From: Microbacterium proteolyticum
Lineage (GTDB): Bacteria > Actinomycetota > Actinomycetes > Actinomycetales > Microbacteriaceae
Direction of reading: 5' to 3'
Length of the DNA stretch: 64,000 nucleotides
Assembly: GCF_029639405.1 (NCBI RefSeq)
Contig: NZ_CP121274.1
Location: 1,860,001-1,924,000 of the forward strand
Under the pieces are notes generated by a model, which did no database searches, was not told where the DNA came from, and saw nothing but the letters and a program-made list of their open reading frames with translations. The position numbers and the translations under genes are program-made. Below, piece after piece: positions 8,146 to 16,642 of the stretch (positions within the stretch are counted from its first letter, which is position 1; each line of letters starts with the position of its first letter).

Positions 8146-9075
8146 TCAGTACTCCAGCGACTCGATGTAGCGCAGCAGGACGCCCTCGCGGAGCGCCCAG
8201 GGCGAGACCTCGAGCTCGTCGACGTCCATCGCCTTCATCGCGCGCTCCACGACGACCGCGGCCGCGACGATCTGGAACGTGCGGTCGGCGGTGATACCGG
8301 GGAGCGCCTCGCGGGCGTCGGCGGGAATCCGCGCGAGCCGCGGGATCCAATCCTTCAGCTCGCGCCGCGGCAGCACCATCCGGTCGATGCCCGACCAGCC
8401 CGGCACGGGGTACCCGGCGAGCTTCGCGAGAGAGCGGATCGCCTTCGACGAGCCGATCACGTGGTCCGGGCGGGGGAGGGCGGCGAAGCGCTCGGCGACG
8501 GGGGCGAGGACGGATGCCGCGTGCTGACGCAGCGCGTCGATCTCGTCCTCGCTCGGCGGGTCGTGGGGGAGGAACTGCACCGTCGACCGCCCGGCGCCCA
8601 GCGGCACCGACTCGGCCAGCTCGGGGAGTTCGTCGGCGCCGCCCGCGATCTCGAGCGACCCGCCGCCGATGTCGAACAGCAGGATCTGTCCGGCGGACCA
8701 CCCGAACCAGCGGCGCACCGCCAGGTAGGTGTACCGGGCCTCGGTCTCCCCGCCGAGCACCTGGAGCGGCTGCCCCAGGACGGCCTCGATGCGGGCGATG
8801 ACGTCATCGCCGTTGGTCGCTTCACGGACGGCGGAGGTGGCGGTCGCGAGGAGCTCGTCGACCCCTTCGGCCCGCGCCGTCTCGCACGCCTGGGTCACGG
8901 CACCCACGAGTCCCGTGACGCCCTCGGGTGAGATCGACCCGTCGGGCTCGAGGTAGCGCATGAGCCGCAGCACCGAGCGGTGCGACGTCGTCGCGGTGGG
9001 CCGTCCCCCGGCGCGCGCGTTCGCGACGAGCAGGTGGACGGTGTTGGAACCGATGTCGAGTACCCCGAGTCGCAC
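8146..9075 (-). CDS. exopolyphosphatase/pppGpp phosphohydrolase family protein
   Basis: Ppx/GppA family phosphatase, 309 residues, acting on polyphosphate or (p)ppGpp. ASKHA-fold motifs are present: phosphate loop LDIGSNTVHLLV at the N terminus and FDIGGGSLEI near residue 130, then GSSKAIRSLAK. GTG start at 9075 gives the family N terminus; the frame stays open far upstream, but that part is antisense to coaA. The length corresponds to the short actinobacterial Ppx form lacking the C-terminal HD domain. It is divergent from coaA with a 39-base gap. Confidence 0.9.
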   Translation of the reverse strand: MRLGVLDIGSNTVHLLVANARAGGRPTATTSHRSVLRLMRYLEPDGSISPEGVTGLVGAVTQACETARAEGVDELLATATSAVREATNGDDVIARIEAVLGQPLQVLGGETEARYTYLAVRRWFGWSAGQILLFDIGGGSLEIAGGADELPELAESVPLGAGRSTVQFLPHDPPSEDEIDALRQHAASVLAPVAERFAALPRPDHVIGSSKAIRSLAKLAGYPVPGWSGIDRMVLPRRELKDWIPRLARIPADAREALPGITADRTFQIVAAAVVVERAMKAMDVDELEVSPWALREGVLLRYIESLEY

Positions 9076-9102
9076 GCTCCGAGCGTAGTGGGAGCCCGCG
9101 GG

Positions 9103-9108
9103 TAGCAT
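9103..9108 (+). promoter_or_regulatory. -10 box of coaA, probably leaderless
   Basis: TAGCAT ends six bases before the GTG at 9115, which would place the transcription start on the start codon. Confidence 0.55.
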
Positions 9109-9114
9109 GGGCGG

Positions 9115-10068
9115 GTGTCCGCCGCAGAGACCGCCGCTCCCGCACCGTCGCTGAGCCCGTACCGTCAGATCGACCGCGCCGAGTGGGCACGCCTGGCCGG
9201 TGGGATCGAACAGCCCCTGACCGAGACCGAGGTCGTGCAGTTGCGCGGCATCGGCGACCGGTTGGATCTGCGCGAGGTCGCCGAGGTGTACCTGCCGCTC
9301 AGCCGGCTGCTGAGCCTCTACGCCCGCGCCACCCGTCGGCTCGGAGCCGACACGAGCGCGTTCCTGGGCGAACCGGATGCCACGACGCCCTTCGTCATCG
9401 GGGTCGCCGGTTCCGTCGCGGTGGGGAAGTCCACGATCGCGCGCCTGCTGCGCGAGCTGATGAGCCGCTGGCCCGACACCCCGCGCGTCGAGCTCGTGAC
9501 CACCGACGGCTTCCTCTACCCGAACGCCGAGCTCGAGCGCCGCGGCCTCATGGACCGCAAGGGCTTCCCCGAGTCGTACGACCGCCGGGCGCTGGTGGAG
9601 TTCCTCAGCGAAGTGAAGTCCGGCGCCGAAGAGGTGCGGGCGCCGTTCTACTCCCACGTGCAGTACGACATCATGCCCGACGCGCACGTCACGGTGCACC
9701 GCCCCGATGTCGTGATCGTCGAGGGGCTCAACGTGCTGCAGCCCCCGCCCACGCCGAACGACGTCGCGGTGAGCGACCTGTTCGACTTCTCGATCTACGT
9801 GGATGCCGATGCAGCCCACATCGAGCGCTGGTACGTCGACCGCTTCCTGGCGTTGCGCGACAACGCGTTCACGAATCCCTCGTCGTTCTTCCGCGTGTTC
9901 GCCGACATCAGCGATGAGGAGGCCGTGTCGCGCGCCCTCGGGTTCTGGCGCGAGATCAACCTGCCGAACCTCGAGGAGAATGTGCTGCCGACGCGGCACC
10001 GGGCCAAGCTCGTGCTGCAGAAGGGCGCCGACCACACCGTCGATTCGGTGCTGCTGCGCAAGCTCTGA
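9115..10068 (+). CDS. coaA: type I pantothenate kinase
   Basis: Phosphorylates pantothenate, the first and rate-limiting step of coenzyme A synthesis. 317 residues, matching type I enzymes. P-loop [12 protein letters not shown] with Lys105, [10 protein letters not shown] strand, and the [15 protein letters not shown] segment of the pantothenate site are all visible. The transcript is predicted to be leaderless from TAGCAT at 9103-9108. glmS follows after 54 bases with its own -10 box. Confidence 0.97.
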   Translation: MSAAETAAPAPSLSPYRQIDRAEWARLAGGIEQPLTETEVVQLRGIGDRLDLREVAEVYLPLSRLLSLYARATRRLGADTSAFLGEPDATTPFVIGVAGSVAVGKSTIARLLRELMSRWPDTPRVELVTTDGFLYPNAELERRGLMDRKGFPESYDRRALVEFLSEVKSGAEEVRAPFYSHVQYDIMPDAHVTVHRPDVVIVEGLNVLQPPPTPNDVAVSDLFDFSIYVDADAAHIERWYVDRFLALRDNAFTNPSSFFRVFADISDEEAVSRALGFWREINLPNLEENVLPTRHRAKLVLQKGADHTVDSVLLRKL

Positions 10069-10108
10069 CGGGCCCGAGCCGACGGGGGTTCGCTCAGGCA
10101 CGGCCCCG

Positions 10109-10114
10109 TAGACT
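10109..10114 (+). promoter_or_regulatory. -10 box of glmS, probably leaderless
   Basis: TAGACT, eight bases before the ATG at 10123; no ribosome-binding site is present between them. Confidence 0.55.
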
Positions 10115-10122
10115 CGGAAGCT

Positions 10123-11973
10123 ATGTGCGGAATCATCGGATACGTGGGTCCTCGGCAGAGCCAGGACATCCTGCTGGCGGGTCTGTCGCGGCTGGAGTAT
10201 CGGGGCTACGACTCCGCCGGCATCGCCGTGATCGACGGCGACGGGGGCCTCGGCATGCGCAAGCGCGCCGGCAAGCTCGCCGTGCTGCGTGACGATCTGG
10301 CATCCACGCCCCTCGCCGACGGCACCACGGGCATCGGGCACACGCGCTGGGCTACGCACGGCGGGCCGACGGATGCCAACGCGCATCCGCACCTCGCCGA
10401 TGACGACAAGCTCGCCGTCATCCACAACGGGATCATCGAGAACTTCGCCGAGCTCAAGAGCGAGCTCGTGGGCGAGGGCGTGACCTTCCGCAGCGAGACC
10501 GACACCGAGGTCGCGGCCGCGATGATCGGCCGCGAGTACGCCCGCACCGGTGACCTCGTCGCGGCGTTCCGCGCCGTGGTGTCGCGCCTCGAGGGCGCCT
10601 ACACGCTGCTCGCAATGCACAAGGACCACCCGGGCCTCGTCGTCGGCGCCCGCCGCAACTCTCCGCTGGTGATCGGCCTGGGCGAGGGCGAGAACTTCCT
10701 CGGCTCCGACGTCGCGGCCTTCGTCGAGCACACGCGGAACGCTCTCGCGATCGGCCAGGACGAGATCGTCGCGATCACGCCCGAGGGTGTCGAGGTCACC
10801 GACTTCTCCGGCGCGCCGGTCGAGGTCGAGGCCTTCGAGGTCACGTGGGACGCGTCCGCCGCCGAGAAGGGCGGCTGGTCGTCGTTCATGGCGAAGGAGG
10901 TCTCGGAGGAGCCCGAGGCCGTCGCCAACACCCTCCGCGGTCGCATCCACGAGGGCCGTGTCGAGATCCCCGAGCTCGACGGCATGGACGAGTTCCTCGC
11001 CGACATCGACCGCATCCTCGTCATCGCCTGCGGCACCGCCGCGTACGCAGGCATGGTCGGCAAGTACGCGCTCGAGACGTGGACGCGGGTCCCCGTCGAC
11101 GTGGAACTCGCGCACGAGTTCCGCTACCGCGACCCGGTGCTCTCGCCCCGCACGCTCGTCGTGTCGATCAGCCAGTCCGGCGAGACCATGGACACGCTGA
11201 TGGCCGTGAAGTACGCCCGCTCGCGCGGCGCGAAGACGCTGTCGATCTGCAACACGCAGGGCGCGACCATCCCGCGCGAGTCGGATGCCATCGTCTACAC
11301 GCACGCCGGCCCCGAGGTCGCCGTCGCCTCGACGAAGGCCTTCGTCGCGCAGATCACGGCGCTGTACCTGCTCGCCCTGCACGTGGGTCGTGTACGTGGC
11401 GCGGTCGACCCCGTGGTCGCCGTCGAGGCGGTCACCGAGCTCGAGGCCGTCCCCGGCAAGATCGCTCGGGTGCTCGAGACCGAGCAGACCCGCATCGAGC
11501 AGCTCGCGCACTGGATGGCCGACACCCGCTCGGTGCTGTTCCTCGGCCGCAACGTCGGATACCCGATCGCGCTCGAGGGTGCGCTGAAGCTCAAGGAGCT
11601 GGCGTACATCCACGCGGAGGGCTTCGCCGCCGGCGAGCTGAAGCACGGACCGATCGCCCTGATCGAGCCCGGTCAGCCGGTGTTCGTCGTGGTGCCGTCG
11701 CCGCGCGGTTCGGGCGAGATGCACAAGAAGGTCGTGTCGAACATCGAGGAGATCCGCGCCCGTGGTGCCCGCGTGATCGCGATCGCGGAAGAGGGCGACG
11801 TCGCCGTGCTCCCCGCCGCCGACGAGGTGCTCCGCATCCCGCTCGCCGCCCCCATGTTCGAGCCGCTCCTCGCCGTGGTGCCGCTGCACATCTTCGCGAT
11901 GGGCCTCGCCGAGGCCAAGGGCCTGGACGTCGACCAGCCCCGCAACCTCGCGAAGTCGGTGACGGTCGAATAG
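10123..11973 (+). CDS. glmS: glutamine-fructose-6-phosphate aminotransferase (isomerizing)
   Basis: Makes glucosamine-6-phosphate from fructose-6-phosphate and glutamine, entry step to amino-sugar synthesis. 616 residues: N-terminal glutaminase whose nucleophile is the Cys after the initiator Met (MCGIIGYVG), then two SIS sugar-isomerase domains (ISQSGETMDT near 350; LFLGRNVGYP near 475) and the C-terminal tail LAKSVTVE that closes the sugar site. No glmS ribozyme is seen upstream, as expected when the gene is leaderless. A strong terminator follows directly. Confidence 0.98.
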   Translation: MCGIIGYVGPRQSQDILLAGLSRLEYRGYDSAGIAVIDGDGGLGMRKRAGKLAVLRDDLASTPLADGTTGIGHTRWATHGGPTDANAHPHLADDDKLAVIHNGIIENFAELKSELVGEGVTFRSETDTEVAAAMIGREYARTGDLVAAFRAVVSRLEGAYTLLAMHKDHPGLVVGARRNSPLVIGLGEGENFLGSDVAAFVEHTRNALAIGQDEIVAITPEGVEVTDFSGAPVEVEAFEVTWDASAAEKGGWSSFMAKEVSEEPEAVANTLRGRIHEGRVEIPELDGMDEFLADIDRILVIACGTAAYAGMVGKYALETWTRVPVDVELAHEFRYRDPVLSPRTLVVSISQSGETMDTLMAVKYARSRGAKTLSICNTQGATIPRESDAIVYTHAGPEVAVASTKAFVAQITALYLLALHVGRVRGAVDPVVAVEAVTELEAVPGKIARVLETEQTRIEQLAHWMADTRSVLFLGRNVGYPIALEGALKLKELAYIHAEGFAAGELKHGPIALIEPGQPVFVVVPSPRGSGEMHKKVVSNIEEIRARGARVIAIAEEGDVAVLPAADEVLRIPLAAPMFEPLLAVVPLHIFAMGLAEAKGLDVDQPRNLAKSVTVE

Positions 11974-11987
11974 GACCGGACGTTTTC

Positions 11988-12020
11988 GGGGCCGGATGCC
12001 AGTGGCATCCGGCCCCTTTT
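11988..12020 (+). terminator. intrinsic terminator of glmS
   Basis: Perfect 13-bp stem (11988-12000 with 12004-12016), three-base loop and TTTT (12017-12020). The stem is a GGATGCC/GGCATCC inverted pair. Confidence 0.9.
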
Positions 12021-12061
12021 CCTTTGCGGATGAGGCGAAGAGGAGAGTTCTCTCATCTTCC

Positions 12062-12090
12062 TTGGGGAGTGGCGGTGATGTGCCTACGGT
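12062..12090 (+). promoter_or_regulatory. candidate promoter of the toxin island
   Basis: TTGGGG (12062-12067), 17-base spacer, TACGGT (12085-12090), about 60 bases before the predicted toxin start. Confidence 0.5.
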
Positions 12091-12159
12091 GTAAGTCTCA
12101 TCTGTTCCGTGGGCGCGGGACGGTGGCCGAGTAATGAGCTTTCCGCACGGGGTGATGTG

Positions 12160-14550
12160 ATGCCGGACGCGATCAAGGTCGGTGAGATCCCGGGGGACGA
12201 GATCAAGCCGGAGGTCGTCGAGGAGAACGCCCGCACGATCGGGACGATCTCGGGTCAGGTGTCCGAGCACGGTTCGAACGTCCACTTCAAGTGGCAGGGC
12301 ATGGCCGGGGTGTACGAGGCTCCGGAATCGCCGACGCTGCTGGGGTTGATGGCGCCGGTGTCGTCGCAGGCGACCCAGGTCGGTGACAACCTGGCGGAGG
12401 TGTCGGCCGCGCTGGTCGCGTTCGCCGCGGATGTGCGTCCGATCAAGGCGGAGCTGGACTCGCTGCGCGCGCAGGCGCAGGCCTTCGTCGACTCGATTCG
12501 GAGCGGCGTGCGGGTGCAGGAGGTGAACCCGGCGTGGACGGCCGCGCAGTCGTCGTACGGCGGAGCGACCGCGATGCCGACGTATCAGGGTTCGTGGGGC
12601 TCGTCGACAACGGGGTCGTCGACCGCTGCGGCGCCGGAGCAGTACCGCACGGTCACGAAGGAGTGGCACGAGTCGCAGGAGCACGTCGACCGCAACAACG
12701 AGCTGATCGCGGCGGTCAACGCGCAGCAGGTGAAGCTGTGGGAGGCCGAACGCGCCTGCGCCAACCGCATCCGCGCCCTGTACGGCGCCCAGCCGCTGCA
12801 CGCCGCCACGTCCGAGGACGACGCTCTCGGATACGGCATCTCCGAAATCCCCGAGGGCACCGACGTGCCGTGGGGCGCTGAGGTGGAGCGCACCGAGGAC
12901 TGCGCGGAGGGCACGGTGCGGTTCGTGGTGAAGGACTTCCTCTGGGAGGGCATCATCGTCGGCGGCCTCGGCGGCACGATCGGCGGGCTCTTGACGTTGA
13001 CCGTGGGGTTCGACCCTGCGACGTGGACGTTTTTCTCCCCGGACGCGTACGGAGCCGCCTGGGGTGGGATGCTGCAGCTCGGCGTCGGCCTCGCTCTGCA
13101 GTCGGAACCGAATCGGTCGATCCTGTGGGCTGACGACGTCGCAGGCATGTTCGGGGCGCGGTTCCTTCCCCCGGAGGTGCAGCAGCTCCGCGCGAACGCG
13201 GGCGAGGCGTGGCTCACCACGGGCAAGGCCCTGATCGCATGGGACAAGTGGCAGGACGATCCCGGTACCGCGCTGGGCGAGTCCGTCTTCAATGTCGGCA
13301 CGATCCTCGTTCCCGCCGGCGCGGCGGTTTCGGGGGTGAAGACGGCGGCGGGCGCGACCTCGGCGATCGCCCGCACCGGCGAAGTCGGGTCGGCGATCGT
13401 GCGAGGGACCGCGCGCGCCGGGCAGTTCTTCGACCTGACCTCGCATCTCGCCGCGGGGGTCGGGAAGCTGTCGTCCGGGATGTCGCGTGTCATCGAGGCG
13501 GCCGTGGACCGTCTCCGCCCCTCGTGGGCCGATGACGTGTCGTCCCACGTCGCGGCGCCTCTGACGCTTCCGGACGCCGAGACGGCGATGCGGACGCTGC
13601 AGGACGCGGGCGTCGACATGAACACGGTGGTGGCGCGCACCGACGCTGGCATCCCCGTCTACGAGTTCCCGCCGACCAGCACTCTCCCTGCGGGGCGCAT
13701 CGAACTGCCGCCGGGCGCGTGGCCAGAGGCCCGCGGGGGCGGAGCGGTGGATGCTGCTGTCCCGGTGCGTGAGCCCGAGCTCGTCGCCGCGGGTGGCGTC
13801 CGTGGCGAGACCGGACCCGGGCCGGTCGCCTCGATCGTCGACGAGTCGCCTCCGCGGTCCGAGACGGGCGCCGGCGCCGAGTCGGGCGGCGGCCACGGGC
13901 ACATCGCCGAGGCCGCGGGCGGCGGGCGTGGTGGGGGCCACGGCGGGAGCGGCGCAGGTTGGGGCCATGGCGACGACGGGATCGGCGCGGGCCCCGGCGA
14001 CGATCTCCACGGCGGAACCCCGGACGACCTTTCGGGTCACGGTCCGCGCGACGACGTTCCGCCGGGGACGGACCCCGGAGACGGTGCACATTCCGGCCAG
14101 GGCGTGGATGCCGCCGTGCATCCCCGGTTCGAGCACACCCCCGAATGGCTGCAACGTATCCTCGACCGCGACGACCTGCTGCCATGGGAACGCCAGCGGT
14201 GGAACGGTGTCGCCTTCGACTACGAACAGCGACCCCGATACCCTGAGAACGAGGTGCTCACGGCTGACGGGAAGCGACTCGACTCGTACGTCTCCGGTCG
14301 CGAGATCGTCTCGCGGAAGTACACCCAGCTAAGCGAGATATCGGAGGAGACCGCGAAGCGGTACATCGCGGAGATCGAGCGGAAGTATTCGCCGGGTACG
14401 GTGCTCGCGGATGGGCGGCGCCTCCGCGGTGAACCATTCCTCGAAGTGCCGGTGCAGAGAGCCGAAATTCCTCGCTATCTGATCGAGTACTGCAGAACCT
14501 TTGACCCTGAAGTGCACATCAGGGATGTGCGCGGCCATGTCTACGACTAG
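12160..14550 (+). CDS. WXG100-like polymorphic toxin, probable type VII secretion substrate
   Basis: 796 residues. The N-terminal 110 residues form an alpha-helical WXG-like domain with WQG near residue 46, the kind that targets effectors to type VII (ESX) secretion; a Ser/Gly linker, a helix and glycine-rich hydrophobic segments (about 265-330) follow, then a Gly/His/Asp/Pro-rich spacer (about 575-650). The last 120 residues hold a compact domain with LDSYVSGREIVSRKYTQL, an LEVPVQ strand and a terminal IRDVRGHVY. I recall this C-terminal pattern from nuclease-like toxin tips of other polymorphic toxins, but I do not assign a family. ATG 12160 is chosen over an in-frame GTG at 12109. Three immunity-like genes follow at once. 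Confidence 0.75.
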   Translation: MPDAIKVGEIPGDEIKPEVVEENARTIGTISGQVSEHGSNVHFKWQGMAGVYEAPESPTLLGLMAPVSSQATQVGDNLAEVSAALVAFAADVRPIKAELDSLRAQAQAFVDSIRSGVRVQEVNPAWTAAQSSYGGATAMPTYQGSWGSSTTGSSTAAAPEQYRTVTKEWHESQEHVDRNNELIAAVNAQQVKLWEAERACANRIRALYGAQPLHAATSEDDALGYGISEIPEGTDVPWGAEVERTEDCAEGTVRFVVKDFLWEGIIVGGLGGTIGGLLTLTVGFDPATWTFFSPDAYGAAWGGMLQLGVGLALQSEPNRSILWADDVAGMFGARFLPPEVQQLRANAGEAWLTTGKALIAWDKWQDDPGTALGESVFNVGTILVPAGAAVSGVKTAAGATSAIARTGEVGSAIVRGTARAGQFFDLTSHLAAGVGKLSSGMSRVIEAAVDRLRPSWADDVSSHVAAPLTLPDAETAMRTLQDAGVDMNTVVARTDAGIPVYEFPPTSTLPAGRIELPPGAWPEARGGGAVDAAVPVREPELVAAGGVRGETGPGPVASIVDESPPRSETGAGAESGGGHGHIAEAAGGGRGGGHGGSGAGWGHGDDGIGAGPGDDLHGGTPDDLSGHGPRDDVPPGTDPGDGAHSGQGVDAAVHPRFEHTPEWLQRILDRDDLLPWERQRWNGVAFDYEQRPRYPENEVLTADGKRLDSYVSGREIVSRKYTQLSEISEETAKRYIAEIERKYSPGTVLADGRRLRGEPFLEVPVQRAEIPRYLIEYCRTFDPEVHIRDVRGHVYD

Positions 14551-14560
14551 GAGCTTGATC

Positions 14561-15091
14561 TTGAGGACTGTGTACGGGAGGGCTTGGAACAGTCGGCTCC
14601 TGGTGATGGGTGGTGTCGTAACGGTGGACGAGGCTCGTCGTCGTTTCCTCGAAGGTGGCAAGGATGACTGGTTTAGCGTCGGGGCGTATGCGGATGGTGT
14701 TCCGGATGGGGCGGCGCCGGAGTACACGATGGAGGTCACCCCGCAGGGTGGGTTCATCAGTGTGAGTTTCTACGATCAGTTGTGCCGGGTGCGTTTTGAG
14801 TTTTTGTTCGGGAAGACGGATGCGGGCGTGATGTTCCTGGAGGAGATTTACGATTTCCGTTACCCGGATGAGTCGACGTACTACACGCGGTCGGGGAGTG
14901 TGTTGACGACGAATTATCGGTATCGGCCGGATGGGTCGATGCATTGGTATCGCGATGATGCGGTGAAGGGTGTGATCGAGGAGGCGGATTACCGCGACAT
15001 CGATGTGTCGACGCATTGGGAGCCGGTGCCGGAGTTCGGGGAGTGGGCGTCGATCACCCGCTTCGACCGGACTAAGCCGGTGGGGGCGTAG
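14561..15091 (+). CDS. putative immunity protein, copy 1
   Basis: 176 residues, no recognised family. The TTG at 14561 is chosen because it aligns exactly with the ATG starts of the next two paralogs (same 176-residue length as copy 2) and is preceded seven bases upstream by taggag (14548-14553), which overlaps the toxin stop. An in-frame ATG at 14537 would overlap the toxin by 14 bases. Placement directly behind the toxin, tandem duplication and small cytosolic size point to an immunity role. The central part is almost identical to copy 2, the first residues (WNSRLLVMGGVVT) to copy 3. Confidence 0.75.
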   Translation: MRTVYGRAWNSRLLVMGGVVTVDEARRRFLEGGKDDWFSVGAYADGVPDGAAPEYTMEVTPQGGFISVSFYDQLCRVRFEFLFGKTDAGVMFLEEIYDFRYPDESTYYTRSGSVLTTNYRYRPDGSMHWYRDDAVKGVIEEADYRDIDVSTHWEPVPEFGEWASITRFDRTKPVGA

Positions 15092-15097
15092 CGGGGG

Positions 15098-15628
15098 ATG
15101 CGCACCGTGTACGGCAGGGCGTGGAACCAAGTGCGTCTGCGTATTGGCGGCGTGATCGGCGAGGAGCAGGCACGGCTGCGTTACCTCAGCGGGGGCAAGG
15201 ATGACTGGTTCAGCGTCGGGGCGTATGCGGATGGTGTTCCGGATGGGGCGGCGCCGGAGTACACGATGGAGGTCACCCCGCAGGGTGGGTTCATCAGTTT
15301 GAGTTTCTACGATCAGTTGTGCCGGGTGCGTTTTGAGTTTTTGTTCGGGAAGACGGATGCGGGCGTGATGTTCCTGGAGGAGATCTACGATTTCCGTTAC
15401 CCGGATGAGACGACGTACTACACCCGGTCGGGGTGCGTGACGAACACGAATTACCGGTATCGCCCGGATGGCTCTATGCACTGGCGCCTGACGGACAAGG
15501 TCGCGAACGTGACCGAGCAGGCGGATTACCGCGACATCGACGTGTCCACTCATTGGGAGCCGGTGCCGGAGTTCGGGGAGTGGGCGTCGATCACCCGCTT
15601 CGACCGGACTAAGCCGGTGGGGGCGTAA
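15098..15628 (+). CDS. putative immunity protein, copy 2
   Basis: 176 residues, six bases behind copy 1. Its N terminus is distinct (WNQVRLRIGGVIGEEQARLRY), its middle (about 15197-15421) matches copy 1 at all but a handful of bases, and its 3' third (from about 15424) matches copy 3 instead. This mosaic implies recombination between copies. No membrane segment or catalytic motif is visible; the protein is rich in aromatic and acidic residues, like many toxin-binding immunity proteins. Confidence 0.75.
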   Translation: MRTVYGRAWNQVRLRIGGVIGEEQARLRYLSGGKDDWFSVGAYADGVPDGAAPEYTMEVTPQGGFISLSFYDQLCRVRFEFLFGKTDAGVMFLEEIYDFRYPDETTYYTRSGCVTNTNYRYRPDGSMHWRLTDKVANVTEQADYRDIDVSTHWEPVPEFGEWASITRFDRTKPVGA

Positions 15629-15634
15629 CGCGCG

Positions 15635-16162
15635 ATGCGCACCGTGTACGGCAGGGCGTGGAACAGCCGGCTCCTGGTGATGGGTGGTGTCGTAACGGAG
15701 GGTGAGGCGCGCCGCCGGTTCGATGAAGGGGGCGAGGAGGAGTGGTTCGCGGTTGCGGCATATGCAGAGGGTGTTCCCGATGGGGCGGCGCCCGAATATT
15801 CGATGGAAGTCAACCCGGGGCGGAACTTCATCAGCGTAAGCTTCCATGATCAGCTCTGTCGTATCCGTTTCAAATTCCTTTTTCTGAAGCATGAAAATGG
15901 AATGATGTTCCTAACGGAGATCTTTGCTTTCCGTTACCCGGATGAGTCGACGTATTACACCCGGTCGGGATGCGTGACGAACACGAATTACCGGTATCGC
16001 CCGGATGGGTCGATGCACTGGCGCCGGACGGACAAGGTCGCGAACGTGACCGAGCAGGCGGATTACCGCGACATCGACGTGTCCACTCATTGGGAGCCGG
16101 TGCCGGAGTTCGGGGAGTGGGCGTCGATCACCCGCTTCGACCGGACCACGCCGGCATCCTGA
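15635..16162 (+). CDS. putative immunity protein, copy 3
   Basis: 175 residues, six bases behind copy 2. It is the most divergent in the middle (EEWFAVAAYAEGVPDG, then LFLKHENGMMFLTEIFAFRYP), where base composition is noticeably more AT-rich (about 15830-15935), while both ends are nearly identical to its neighbours. It may neutralise a different variant of the toxin tip. The pattern suits a diversified or imported cassette. Confidence 0.72.
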   Translation: MRTVYGRAWNSRLLVMGGVVTEGEARRRFDEGGEEEWFAVAAYAEGVPDGAAPEYSMEVNPGRNFISVSFHDQLCRIRFKFLFLKHENGMMFLTEIFAFRYPDESTYYTRSGCVTNTNYRYRPDGSMHWRRTDKVANVTEQADYRDIDVSTHWEPVPEFGEWASITRFDRTTPAS

Positions 16163-16237
16163 GACTGCCCCTCCCGCCGCGCGGCCCGACGACCGTCCTC
16201 ACGGCAGAATGGACAGGATGCCAGGGAGGGAGGGCGC

Positions 16238-16642
16238 ATGATCGTCGGAATCGGCGTCGACCTGGTCGACGTGCCGCGCTTCGAGCAGCAGCTCGCGCGG
16301 ACCCCGCGCCTTCTCGAGCGACTCTTCGCTCCGGCGGAGCGGCTGCTCAAGCCCCGCTCTTTGGCCGCCCGGTACGCCGCGAAGGAGGCGCTGATCAAAG
16401 CGCTCGGCGGGTCCGACGGGGTGTACTGGACCGACATCGAGGTGACGCCCGAGCCCTCGGGTCGCCCGACGTTCACGCTGACCGGCGAGACCGCGGCGAC
16501 GGTGTCCGCGCGCGGAATCACCGCGCTGCACCTGTCGATGTCGCACGACGCGGCGCTCGCCACCGCGTACGTCATCGCCGAGGCGGGCCCCTCCGCGTCC
16601 GAGGCCGGGCCCGCTGAACCGACCCGGGAGGGCGTCGCATGA
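16238..16642 (+). CDS. acpS: holo-[acyl-carrier-protein] synthase
   Basis: Transfers 4'-phosphopantetheine from CoA to acyl carrier protein. 134 residues, slightly longer than usual owing to a Pro/Ala-rich tail. Both signature motifs are present: GIGVDLVDVPR at the N terminus and RYAAKEALIKALG near residue 45, with the conserved Glu contacting magnesium. ATG 16238 follows a gggaggg-rich ribosome-binding region. Its stop overlaps the alr start by four bases. It follows the toxin island, which separates it from glmS. Confidence 0.95.
   Translation: MIVGIGVDLVDVPRFEQQLARTPRLLERLFAPAERLLKPRSLAARYAAKEALIKALGGSDGVYWTDIEVTPEPSGRPTFTLTGETAATVSARGITALHLSMSHDAALATAYVIAEAGPSASEAGPAEPTREGVA

Noticed and set aside
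10068..10122. glmS ribozyme
   Set aside because: The gap to glmS is only 54 bases and the gene seems leaderless; no ribozyme fold fits.
12109..12159. Upstream GTG start for the toxin
   Set aside because: It would add 17 residues with no similarity to WXG-type N termini; the ATG at 12160 is the better start.
8146..14154. Minus-strand open frame of about 2000 codons spanning coaA, glmS and the toxin
   Set aside because: Only the part after 9075 is real (Ppx/GppA). The rest is antisense to well-supported genes and is an effect of high GC, where stop codons are scarce.
14519..15892. Minus-strand frame of 457 codons across the immunity genes
   Set aside because: Its repeats simply mirror the tandem plus-strand paralogs; no ribosome-binding site or family match.
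14660..16145. CRISPR-like or tandem-repeat array
   Set aside because: The repeated blocks are in-frame parts of three paralogous genes, hundreds of bases long, with no spacer pattern. No CRISPR array seen anywhere.
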